Shown here piece by piece: positions 32,504-39,996 of a DNA stretch of 64,000 nucleotides. Below the pieces are notes generated by a model. That model worked only from the letters and a program-made list of their open reading frames with translations. It did no database searches and was not told the origin of the DNA. The stretch comes from Treponema primitia ZAS-1 (GTDB lineage Bacteria > Spirochaetota > Spirochaetia > Treponematales > Breznakiellaceae): the NCBI RefSeq assembly GCF_000297095.1, contig NZ_AEEA01000181.1:28512-92511 (forward strand), in the 5' to 3' direction. Numbering within the stretch: the stretch's first letter is position 1; each line of letters begins with the position of its first letter. A program made the translations under genes and the position numbers.

Positions 32504-32909
32504 AATATTTGTAGATAGTAATGTATGGGTCTATTTCTTTGTGCAGGATGAATATAATAAATATAAAATCGCCGGGGAATATTTTTCAAAGAATGCAAAT
32601 AATTCTGTATTCATTATAACATATCAGGTAATTAATGAAACAACAAATCAACTTATAAAGAATAAGATTTCAGAAAAAACCATTAAAGAAAATATTGAAT
32701 ATATGTACAAAATATGTACAATTCAAGATTTTTCAAAAAATATAATATTATCAGCCTCTAAATTAAGAGAATTATATTCATTTTCTTTTTGGGATAGTAT
32801 TATTGCGGCAAGTGCAATAGAATCAAATAGTAATATTCTTGCAAGTGAAGACATGCAAGACGGACTAAAAATAAATAATACGACCATTAAAAATATTTTC
32901 AAAATATAA
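32484..32909 (+). CDS. PIN-domain ribonuclease toxin (VapC-like)
   Basis: 141 residues; an ATG at 32493 (MTDRIFVDSNVW) is an equally good start. PIN-domain acidic residues are in place: Asp in FVDSNVWVYFF, Glu in QVINETTNQL, Asp in FSFWDSIIAASAI and Asp in LASEDMQDGL. Such proteins cleave tRNA or rRNA with Mg2+ and inhibit translation. Very AT-rich, unlike the flanks, which suggests recent acquisition. It overlaps the antitoxin gene and is followed 46 bases later by the unrelated ptb-like gene. Confidence 0.85.
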   Translation: MIAMTDRIFVDSNVWVYFFVQDEYNKYKIAGEYFSKNANNSVFIITYQVINETTNQLIKNKISEKTIKENIEYMYKICTIQDFSKNIILSASKLRELYSFSFWDSIIAASAIESNSNILASEDMQDGLKINNTTIKNIFKI

Positions 32910-32955
32910 TATGAAAAGTGAAATAAAGTACGCCATTATAAAGAGGCAATAAATC

Positions 32956-33867
32956 GTGATCAAATCAACCCAGGAAATAATTGATCGGGCAATAAAAAGC
33001 GCTGCCGGAGGAAAAGAAAAGATCCTGGTCATTGCTGCCGCCCATGATGAGAATGTTTTACAAGCCGCAGCGGCAGCTGCCCATCAGGGAATAGTAAAAC
33101 CGGTTTTGGTGGGTAATGCGGAAAAAATCGCTGATATACTGGAAGAAATTGGTGAAAAAAGTACCGATTATTGGATTGAACATGCGGCGGACAACACAAA
33201 CGCTGCCGCAAAGGCGGTTTCTCTGGTACGATCGGGAAGGGCCGATTTTTTAATGAAGGGACTGCTCAGTACCGCCGAGTTGATGCGGGCGGTAATTGAT
33301 AGGGAAACAGGGCTGCGGACAGGAAAGGTAATAAGCCATGTCATGTTATACGAGACCGCCGCATACCCAAAGATTTTGGCGGTAACCGATGGGGGTATGA
33401 ATACCTATCCGGATTTGGAAAAAAAGATCGCCATTGTAACTAACGCAGCTGAAATGTTTAAGGTCCTTGGTTATGATCGGATAGTAGCAGCCTGTGTTTG
33501 CGGCGCCGAATCGGTGGATCCGAAAATTCAATCTACCGTAGACGCCCAAGCCCTTAGCCGTATGACCAGCCAATGGGATACGTACAATCTTAAGGTACTG
33601 GGACCAGTGGGCCTGGACCTTGCAATCAGTGAAAACGCCTGCCGGCATAAGGGGTACGATGATCCCGATGGCGGTAACGCAGATATTCTTTTGATGCCAA
33701 ATTATGAAGTGGGCAATGGGATAGGAAAGGCTCTTACCTATTTTGCGGGGGCACGGTCGGCGGGGATCATTTTAGGAGCGAAGGTTCCTATCGTACTGGT
33801 ATCCCGGTCGGATGAAGCGGAAACAAAACTAAGTTCCATAGCCTTAGGCTGCTTACTGTCTGGTTGA
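32956..33867 (+). CDS. Phosphate acetyl/butyryltransferase family enzyme
   Basis: 303 residues from a GTG start. The family signature is visible: FLMKGLLSTAELMRAV near 98-113, HVMLYE, DGGMNTYPDLEKKIAIVTNA, and a C-terminal GNADILLMPNYEVGNGIGKALTYFAGARSAGIILGAKVPIVLVSRSD (by parts). Enzymes of this size interconvert acyl-CoA and acyl phosphate (butyryl, acetyl or branched chains). Sequence alone does not fix the acyl group. A butyrate or acetate kinase gene, the usual partner, is not adjacent. Possibly part of fermentation or branched-chain acid metabolism. Confidence 0.85.
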   Translation: MIKSTQEIIDRAIKSAAGGKEKILVIAAAHDENVLQAAAAAAHQGIVKPVLVGNAEKIADILEEIGEKSTDYWIEHAADNTNAAAKAVSLVRSGRADFLMKGLLSTAELMRAVIDRETGLRTGKVISHVMLYETAAYPKILAVTDGGMNTYPDLEKKIAIVTNAAEMFKVLGYDRIVAACVCGAESVDPKIQSTVDAQALSRMTSQWDTYNLKVLGPVGLDLAISENACRHKGYDDPDGGNADILLMPNYEVGNGIGKALTYFAGARSAGIILGAKVPIVLVSRSDEAETKLSSIALGCLLSG

Positions 33868-33889
33868 CCTATTCAGCAGGCTTTGGAAC

Positions 33890-33948
33890 TTGGCAAAAAT
33901 TGGCTGCCTAAGTTTTTTGTTGATTTTTGCCAACTAGTGTTGTATGAT
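33890..33948 (+). promoter_or_regulatory. Promoter and inverted repeat before the NSS symporter gene
   Basis: TTGGCAAAAAT (33890-33900) pairs perfectly with ATTTTTGCCAA (33923-33933). The right arm overlaps a promoter -35 TTGATT (33920-33925), which is followed after 17 bases by -10 TATGAT (33943-33948). The dyad could be an operator or could terminate the preceding gene; the ribosome site TAAGGAG lies at 33986-33992. Confidence 0.6.
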
Positions 33949-33999
33949 ATGGGTCATGTCTTTCAAGTATCCCTGATGTTTCCAGTAAGGAGAATTGGT

Positions 34000-35343
34000 A
34001 TGGCCCAAACCGGTAGTCTTGCACATCATGCCAAGTTTAGTTCGCGGTGGGGATTTATTCTCGCTTCTGTGGGCTCCGCGGTCGGTATGGCCAATGTGTG
34101 GGGCTTCCCCTATAAAATAGGAGCAAACGGCGGCGGAGCCTTCATCATTGCGTATCTTATATTTGTGGTTATTTTCAGCAGCACCGGGCTTGCGGCGGAA
34201 TACGGCATTGGCCGCCGCTCCAAAACCGGTACGGTGGGCTCCTATCATGCGGCGTGGATATCCGGGGGAACTAGGGCCAAAGAAAAAATCGGCCGCTTCG
34301 TGGGATGGCTTCCTCTGGCAGGATCCATGTGTATCGCCATCGGCTATGCGGTAATTATCACCTATGTGCTTAAAGCCTTTGTCCATTCGGTGTCCGGCGC
34401 ACTGATGACGGTGGATACTGCGCAGTGGTTTGAATCCTTTTCGCTCACCAATTATTCGGTGGTTCCCCTCCATATCATTGTGGTGGTGGGAACCCTCTTG
34501 ACCCTGCTCCTGGGCGCATCCAGTATTGAAAAGACCAACAAGGTGATGATGCCCCTGTTCTTCCTTGTCTTTGTGGTTCTGGCAATCCGGGTAGCTTTTC
34601 TGCCCGGCGCAGCGGCGGGGTATAAATTCATGATTATCCCCGTGTGGTCCCAGTTCAAAAACCCCATGCTGTGGGTGTGGGCCATGGGTCAGGCGTTCTT
34701 CTCCCTGTCCATGACCGGCAGCGGGATGATCGTCTACGGCGCGTATCTGGATGATAAGGAGGATCTTGTCTCAGCGGCCAGATGGACCGCCGTATTCGAT
34801 ACCCTCGCAGCATTTGTGGCGGCCCTGGTCATCATTCCTGCGTGTTTTGCCTACAAAATTGATGTGGGCGGCGGCCCCGGGCTCCTCTTTGTAACCCTGC
34901 CGAGGATTTTGCAGGACATCCCCTTTGGGCAGTTCTTCGCTATTATTCTTTATGGAGCCATGATCTTTGCCGGGGTAAGCTCCCTGCAAAATATGTTTGA
35001 AGCGGTGGGCGAATCTTTGCTCAAGCATATTCCCGCACTGACCCGCAAGTTCATGCTGTTTATTCTCTGCGCAGTCTGTCTTGGGGTTGGGATCAATATG
35101 GAACCCATATTCCGGTGGGGTCCCTGGATGGACATAGTATCAATTTATATCATTCCCATCGGCGCAACGCTGGGAGCGGTCTCCTGGTTCTGGATCATGA
35201 AGAAGGACGATCTGATGGAAGAAATTAACAAAGGCGCCCTGAAGGCACATGGAAACTACTGGTATCTCCTGGGAAAGTTTGTCTATGTGCCCCTGGCGGC
35301 GATTCTCTGTGCCGTTGCCTTATTTAAGCAGATATCTTTCTAG
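34000..35343 (+). CDS. Sodium-dependent neurotransmitter-symporter-family (NSS) transporter
   Basis: 447 residues from ATG 34000, chosen for its TAAGGAG ribosome site; the upstream open frame from 33883 covers the promoter. About 11-12 membrane segments. The family signature FILASVGSAVGMANVWGFPYKIGANGGGAFIIAYL (by parts, residues 18-52) contains the Na+-site and substrate-site residues of LeuT-fold transporters. MTGSGMIVYGAYLDDKEDL lies at TM6-7. Bacterial members take up amino acids or amines with Na+. Monocistronic. Confidence 0.93.
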   Translation: MAQTGSLAHHAKFSSRWGFILASVGSAVGMANVWGFPYKIGANGGGAFIIAYLIFVVIFSSTGLAAEYGIGRRSKTGTVGSYHAAWISGGTRAKEKIGRFVGWLPLAGSMCIAIGYAVIITYVLKAFVHSVSGALMTVDTAQWFESFSLTNYSVVPLHIIVVVGTLLTLLLGASSIEKTNKVMMPLFFLVFVVLAIRVAFLPGAAAGYKFMIIPVWSQFKNPMLWVWAMGQAFFSLSMTGSGMIVYGAYLDDKEDLVSAARWTAVFDTLAAFVAALVIIPACFAYKIDVGGGPGLLFVTLPRILQDIPFGQFFAIILYGAMIFAGVSSLQNMFEAVGESLLKHIPALTRKFMLFILCAVCLGVGINMEPIFRWGPWMDIVSIYIIPIGATLGAVSWFWIMKKDDLMEEINKGALKAHGNYWYLLGKFVYVPLAAILCAVALFKQISF

Positions 35344-35368
35344 GATATTTTAAGAAAAACTATGGTAC

Positions 35369-36562
35369 CTATACAAGCCCCGTTTTCCGCAGCGCCCGTT
35401 CCAGGTCTCCGATGATATCCTCCGCGTCCTCGATACCCACACTGAAACGGAAAAATCCGTCGTGGAACTCCGGGGGGTAGAGATACTGCCGTTCATCCTT
35501 TTCACCAAGGAAGACGATGAGGCTTTCATCATGACCCAGGGAAACCGCTGAGGTGATGACCCGGAGATGGCTGACAAAGCGGTTGTGGGTGTCGTGGTCC
35601 GCCTTAAGGCCAAAGGAAAGTACCCCGCCATAGCCCGGGGACATTTGGGCAGCCGCAATAGCGTGGCCGCGGTGGCTCTTGAGCCCCGGGTAGGCGACAA
35701 AGCGGACGCAGGGAAGGCTCTCGAGGTACTCCGCGACCTTCTGGGCGTTCTCGTTGTGCTGGCGCATCCGCAGGGGCAGGGTTACGGAACCCCGCATGAT
35801 GAGCCAGGCGTTGAAGGGGCTGATTACCCCGCCAAGGTTTACCTGGGCTTGGGCTCGGATGATGTCCAGGTGTTCCTTTTTACCAATGATGGCGCCCCCC
35901 ATGGAATCTCCGTGGCCGTTGATGTACTTGGTCAGGCTTTCCACGGCGAAATCCGCCCCCAGTTCCAGGGGCCGTTGGTTGTAGGGTGAGGCGAAGGTAT
36001 TGTCCACCGAAAGGAGGGCGCCGTTTTTATGGGCAATAGCCGCTATAGCCCGGATATCCGAGACCGTGATGGTGGGGTTGCCCGGGGTCTCAATGTGGAC
36101 AAGCCGGGTATTGGGCCGTACCGCCTTCCGCACCGCTTCCAGGTCCGAGGTATCCACGATGGTGGTCTCCACGTTGAACTTATTATTGAAGATTTCGTTC
36201 AAAAGCCGGTACACCGCGATATAGGTAACGCTGGAAAAGACCACATGGTCCCCGGATTTGAGGAGCGAAAAGAAGAGCCCCGACAGGGCGGCTACCCCGC
36301 TGCCCAGGACCACACAGTCTTCGCCTCCGGAAAGTGCGGCTATCTTTTCCTGAAGGTACTGCTGGTTGCTTCCCCCATTCCGTGTGTAGAGGTTCTTATC
36401 GGAACCGCTCCAGTTCAGGTCCGATGGATCGTAGGGCAGTTCGTAGCTGTTCGTCATGACGATGGGCCGCTTAATGGCCCCGGTCCCGGTGTCTACATCG
36501 TTCCCGGTATGTACCGCCCGGGTATGGAAACCAAATTCTTTGCCATAGGTCCGCTTACTCAT
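35369..36562 (-). CDS. PLP-dependent Cys/Met metabolism enzyme (cystathionine gamma-synthase/lyase family)
   Basis: 397 residues. The PLP Schiff-base lysine is Lys212 in ESLTKYINGHGDSMGG; VHIETPGNPT, LLSVDNTFASPYNQRPLELGAD and the Tyr of NLYTRNGGSN (family YxR) are standard. The family includes cystathionine gamma-synthase, beta/gamma-lyases, methionine gamma-lyase and sulfhydrylases, which cannot be separated by eye. Cytoplasmic. Ends 25 bases from the NSS stop, convergent. No partner gene for sulfur assimilation is nearby. Confidence 0.9.
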   Translation of the reverse strand: MSKRTYGKEFGFHTRAVHTGNDVDTGTGAIKRPIVMTNSYELPYDPSDLNWSGSDKNLYTRNGGSNQQYLQEKIAALSGGEDCVVLGSGVAALSGLFFSLLKSGDHVVFSSVTYIAVYRLLNEIFNNKFNVETTIVDTSDLEAVRKAVRPNTRLVHIETPGNPTITVSDIRAIAAIAHKNGALLSVDNTFASPYNQRPLELGADFAVESLTKYINGHGDSMGGAIIGKKEHLDIIRAQAQVNLGGVISPFNAWLIMRGSVTLPLRMRQHNENAQKVAEYLESLPCVRFVAYPGLKSHRGHAIAAAQMSPGYGGVLSFGLKADHDTHNRFVSHLRVITSAVSLGHDESLIVFLGEKDERQYLYPPEFHDGFFRFSVGIEDAEDIIGDLERALRKTGLV

Positions 36563-36672
36563 TTTTCACTTCCTATTATTCCCATTGAATTTATATACAT
36601 TATTTTTGTCTTTTCCGGGGTTTCCGTCAAGAGATACCTGTCTTTTTTTCTCCGATACGGTATGCTCTACCC

Positions 36673-37731
36673 ATGAAACTTATCGAATTCCTAAAAAAGA
36701 AGGACATTGTATTTTCCGCAAAACGGTACGGTATTGATGCGCTGGGAGCCATGGCCCAGGGACTTTTCGCGTCCCTTCTCATCGGAACCATCATCGGAAC
36801 CATAGGGGAGCAGTTCAAGATACCGATCCTGCTCACCATAGCCGCTTATGCACGGGCCGCTACGGGTCCGGCCATGGCGGTGGCTATCGGAGTGGCGCTG
36901 AAATGTCCCATGCTGGTCCTGTTCTCCCTTATTGCCGTGGGCGGTGCCGCCAATAACCTGGGCGGGGCAGGCGGTCCCCTGGCGGTTTATTTTATCGCGG
37001 TAATTTCCGCCGAATTCGGGAAGCTGGTTTCCAAGGAAACTAAGATCGATATCATCGTTACCCCGGCAGTAACCATCGCCGTGGGGGTCCTGCTGTCCCT
37101 GGGCTGCGCTCCGGCCATAGGCGCCGCGGCCAGCGCCATGGGGAATGCCGTCATGTGGGCCACGGAACTCCATCCCTTCTTTATGGGCATCCTGGTTTCG
37201 GTTATCGTAGGGATGATCCTCACCCTGCCCATCAGCAGCGCCGCTATCTGCGCCGCCCTGAACCTTACAGGCTTAGCCGGCGGCGCCGCAGTTGCCGGCT
37301 GCTGCGCCCAGATGGTGGGCTTTGCGGTGATGAGCTTTAAGGAAAACAAGTGGGGCGGACTTTTTGCCCAGGGAATCGGCACCTCCATGCTTCAGATGGG
37401 GAACATAGTCCGGAACCCCCGGATATGGATACCCCCCACCATCGCTTCGGCCATAACCGGCCCCATCGCCACCTGCATTTTCGCCCTCCGCATGGACGGG
37501 CCGGCGGTGGCGTCGGGCATGGGCACCTGCGGCCTCGTGGGGCAGATAGGGCTCTATACGGGCTGGATCAGCGATATTGCAGCGGGTACAAAGACTGCCA
37601 TTACCGCCTTTGACTGGACAGGGTTAGTGTTGATATGCTTCATCCTGCCGGCAATACTGACCTCCGTTATCGCCATACCCCTGCGGAAGAAGGGGTGGAT
37701 CAAGGGGAATGATTTGACACTGGATTTGTAG
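36673..37731 (+). CDS. PTS-type sugar transporter EIIC domain protein (PTS_EIIC_2)
   Basis: 352 residues, about nine to ten hydrophobic segments rich in Gly/Ala. It matches the PTS_EIIC_2 type (DALGAMAQGLFASLLIGTIIGTIG, NNLGGAGGPLAVYFIAVI, LPISSAAICAALNLTGLAGGAAVAGCCAQMVGFAV by parts). Stand-alone EIIC proteins of this type occur without IIA or IIB genes; none is present here. The substrate is unknown, and it may function without phosphotransfer. Divergent from the PLP-enzyme gene with about 110 bases between. Confidence 0.85.
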   Translation: MKLIEFLKKKDIVFSAKRYGIDALGAMAQGLFASLLIGTIIGTIGEQFKIPILLTIAAYARAATGPAMAVAIGVALKCPMLVLFSLIAVGGAANNLGGAGGPLAVYFIAVISAEFGKLVSKETKIDIIVTPAVTIAVGVLLSLGCAPAIGAAASAMGNAVMWATELHPFFMGILVSVIVGMILTLPISSAAICAALNLTGLAGGAAVAGCCAQMVGFAVMSFKENKWGGLFAQGIGTSMLQMGNIVRNPRIWIPPTIASAITGPIATCIFALRMDGPAVASGMGTCGLVGQIGLYTGWISDIAAGTKTAITAFDWTGLVLICFILPAILTSVIAIPLRKKGWIKGNDLTLDL

Positions 37732-37767
37732 GCGAACTTAACAAATAAGATAAGCTCTATTTCCGCT

Positions 37768-39069
37768 TCAGGAAAGCTTTAAGCAAAAGATGCCGTAGAG
37801 GGGAATGCTTTTTATCCCTCCCTCAAACCCGAAGTTCCGGGTCGATACCCGTATGGCGTAGGGCGGCTTGTAGAGCTCAACAAACCGGGTTAGACTTTTG
37901 GACCGGACATTTCGGGCAGATTTTACCTCCAGGGGAATGATATTGCCCTGCCTATCCTGAAACACAAAATCTACTTCCGCCATGCCTTTTGATTCCCAGT
38001 AATAAGGGGTTATGTTATTTACCCTCAGGGCCTGACAAATAAAATTCTCCGTGAGGGCGCCCTTAAAAATATCGAATCGGGGATGACCGCTTAAAACCAG
38101 GGATGGTGCGATCTCAAATTTTGAACAGAGCAATCCCGTATCTACCATGTACAGTTTGAAGAAGCCGTTTTCCGCATATGCCGAAAGAGGCGCCAGCCCG
38201 GACCGGACCTTCTCGCAGAGGTTGACCATCCCCGCCGTCTTGAGCCACTGCAGGGGCAGCTCATACTCCTGGGCGCGCCCTCCATGTTTGATAAGTTTGT
38301 ACTGGAACTTGTGATTCTCCTTGGCAAGCTGGGCGGGAACGCTGGCCCAGGCTGCCAAAATTCGGTTTGTCTCATGGGAGGAAGCGTATTTAGCCATATC
38401 GGCGATATACGAATCGTTCAAAGTTTTTTGCGCGGCCTGCACAAAGTTAAAGTCCTGGGTTTGGATGTATTCCATCACCGCCCGGGGCATCCCGCCGCTT
38501 ATCAAATAGGTCCGATACAGATCCAGCCCCCGATCATGAAGGGGAAAGGGGCTAAAATCCTCAAAATGCTCCCTTATAAGACCCGCCAAGGCTTCATTCC
38601 CGGCGGCCCAAAGGAATTCCTCGAAGTCCAGAGGGTAGAGGGTGAGCATATCCACCTTACCCACAGGAAAGGAATATTTTTCGCGATTAAGCGCCACCCC
38701 AAGGAGGCTCCCGGCAGCAATAATATGGTATTCCGGGGCATTTTCGCAGAAATATTTCAGGCTCGTTAAGGCCCGCTCGCATACCTGGATTTCATCAAAA
38801 ACAATAAGGGTATCTTCAGCCAGGATTGACTGCCCTGCTGCGGCGGCCAGTTCACGCAATATCCGCTTGGGCTGAAGGTCCCGCTCAAAGACAGCCTGTA
38901 TGTCCCGGGAATCCTCCAAATCAAAGTAGACCGTATTCTTATAATAGACCGCACCAAAGTTGAGGATGCTATACGTTTTACCTACCTGACGCGCCCCATA
39001 GACGATTAGGGGCTTCCGCACCCGGCTTTGCTTCCATTCTAAAAATTTAGCAGTTATGTTCCGTTTCAT
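37768..39069 (-). CDS. AAA ATPase with DUF4143 domain
   Basis: 433 residues. N-terminal AAA_14 domain with Walker A GARQVGKT (25-32) and Walker B LIVFDEIQ; arginine-rich sensor region. C-terminal DUF4143 with ESKGMAEVDFVFQDRQGNIIPLEVKSARN, which resembles a PD-(D/E)XK nuclease core (E...D...ExK). These proteins are common, often strain-variable, and of unsettled role. It has its own strong promoter at 39087-39114. Convergent with the PTS gene. Confidence 0.9.
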   Translation of the reverse strand: MKRNITAKFLEWKQSRVRKPLIVYGARQVGKTYSILNFGAVYYKNTVYFDLEDSRDIQAVFERDLQPKRILRELAAAAGQSILAEDTLIVFDEIQVCERALTSLKYFCENAPEYHIIAAGSLLGVALNREKYSFPVGKVDMLTLYPLDFEEFLWAAGNEALAGLIREHFEDFSPFPLHDRGLDLYRTYLISGGMPRAVMEYIQTQDFNFVQAAQKTLNDSYIADMAKYASSHETNRILAAWASVPAQLAKENHKFQYKLIKHGGRAQEYELPLQWLKTAGMVNLCEKVRSGLAPLSAYAENGFFKLYMVDTGLLCSKFEIAPSLVLSGHPRFDIFKGALTENFICQALRVNNITPYYWESKGMAEVDFVFQDRQGNIIPLEVKSARNVRSKSLTRFVELYKPPYAIRVSTRNFGFEGGIKSIPLYGIFCLKLS

Positions 39070-39086
39070 GATATCACCACATACTA

Positions 39087-39114
39087 ATTATATGGCAAAA
39101 GTGTAGTTTGTCAA
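39087..39114 (-). promoter_or_regulatory. Consensus promoter of the AAA/DUF4143 gene
   Basis: On the minus strand TTGACA (39114-39109), 16-base spacer, TATAAT (39092-39087), both perfect. The flanking region repeats ACACTTTT or its complement four times (39097-39154), suggesting repressor sites. Confidence 0.8.
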
Positions 39115-39168
39115 CACCTTTTCAAATATAAAAGTGTTATAGAAATACACTTTTTCGAAGCTACAGTC

Positions 39169-39951
39169 CTATTTCCCCTTTCGTTTCCACCTGATATACA
39201 CCTGCCGTCCGGTGCCGTTCTCCTGGGGCCGTTCCTCGGTCTCGAACTGGGGAACCGCCCGGAAGAGGTCCGCCAGTTTCTTGAAGCCGTAGTTCCGGGG
39301 GTCGAACTCGCTGGACCGGAGGGTGATCTTCTGCCCTACCCCGCCCAGATAGGCCCAGCCGGATTCATCGGCCAGATCGTCCACCGTATCGTGGAGGAGT
39401 TTGAGGAGTTTGCGGTCCACCTTGAAGTCCCGCTTGGGCCGGGCAGCCGGGCGGGCGTCGTCTTCGTCGGCCTCCTCCTGGTTATCCCGCAGTATTTCTG
39501 TGTAGATAAATTTGTCGCAGACCGAAACAAAGGCCCGGGGTGTTTTCTTTTCCCCAAAGCCGTAGACCGTGCGGCCGCTTTCCCGGAGCCTTGCAGCAAG
39601 GCGGGTAAAGTCTGAGTCGCTGGAGACAATGCAGAAGCCGTCCAGTTTGTCGCTGTAGAGGAGGTCCATGGCGTCGATGATCATGGCGCTGTCCGTAGCG
39701 TTTTTGCCGGTGGTGTAGGAAAACTGTTGTATGGGCTGGATGGCGTGCTCCAGCAGCCGGTCCTTCCAGGAGCGGAGGTTTGTGCTGGTCCAGTCGCCGT
39801 AGATCCGTTTGACGCTGGCCACACCGTACTTGGCCACCTCGTCCAGGAGGCCTTCGATGATGGCGGGCTGGGTATTATCGGCGTCGATGAGGACCGCCAA
39901 TTTTGACTGGTTTGCTTCTATCTGATTAGCTGAAAATGGTAATAGGGGCAT
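39169..39951 (-). CDS. NYN-domain (LabA/DUF88-like) protein with LOTUS/OST-HTH domain
   Basis: 260 residues. The NYN nuclease-like domain (15-150) carries acidic residues in AVLIDADN (Asp23, Asp25), NATDSAMIIDAMDLLY and FCIVSSDSDFTRLA, matching the metal site of PIN-like ribonucleases. A charged linker (about 155-175) leads to an OST-HTH/LOTUS domain (LLKLLHDTVDDLADESGWAYLGGVGQKI by parts, then NYGFKKLADLFRAVPQFE). Predicted to bind and perhaps cut RNA. Precise role unknown. Follows the helicase-associated gene by about 45 bases on the same strand and may be its operon mate. Confidence 0.88.
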   Translation of the reverse strand: MPLLPFSANQIEANQSKLAVLIDADNTQPAIIEGLLDEVAKYGVASVKRIYGDWTSTNLRSWKDRLLEHAIQPIQQFSYTTGKNATDSAMIIDAMDLLYSDKLDGFCIVSSDSDFTRLAARLRESGRTVYGFGEKKTPRAFVSVCDKFIYTEILRDNQEEADEDDARPAARPKRDFKVDRKLLKLLHDTVDDLADESGWAYLGGVGQKITLRSSEFDPRNYGFKKLADLFRAVPQFETEERPQENGTGRQVYIRWKRKGK

Positions 39952-39996
39952 TGTTTACTCCTTAGAATTTCAATTGGAAGCCCCGCAAAGCGGGAC

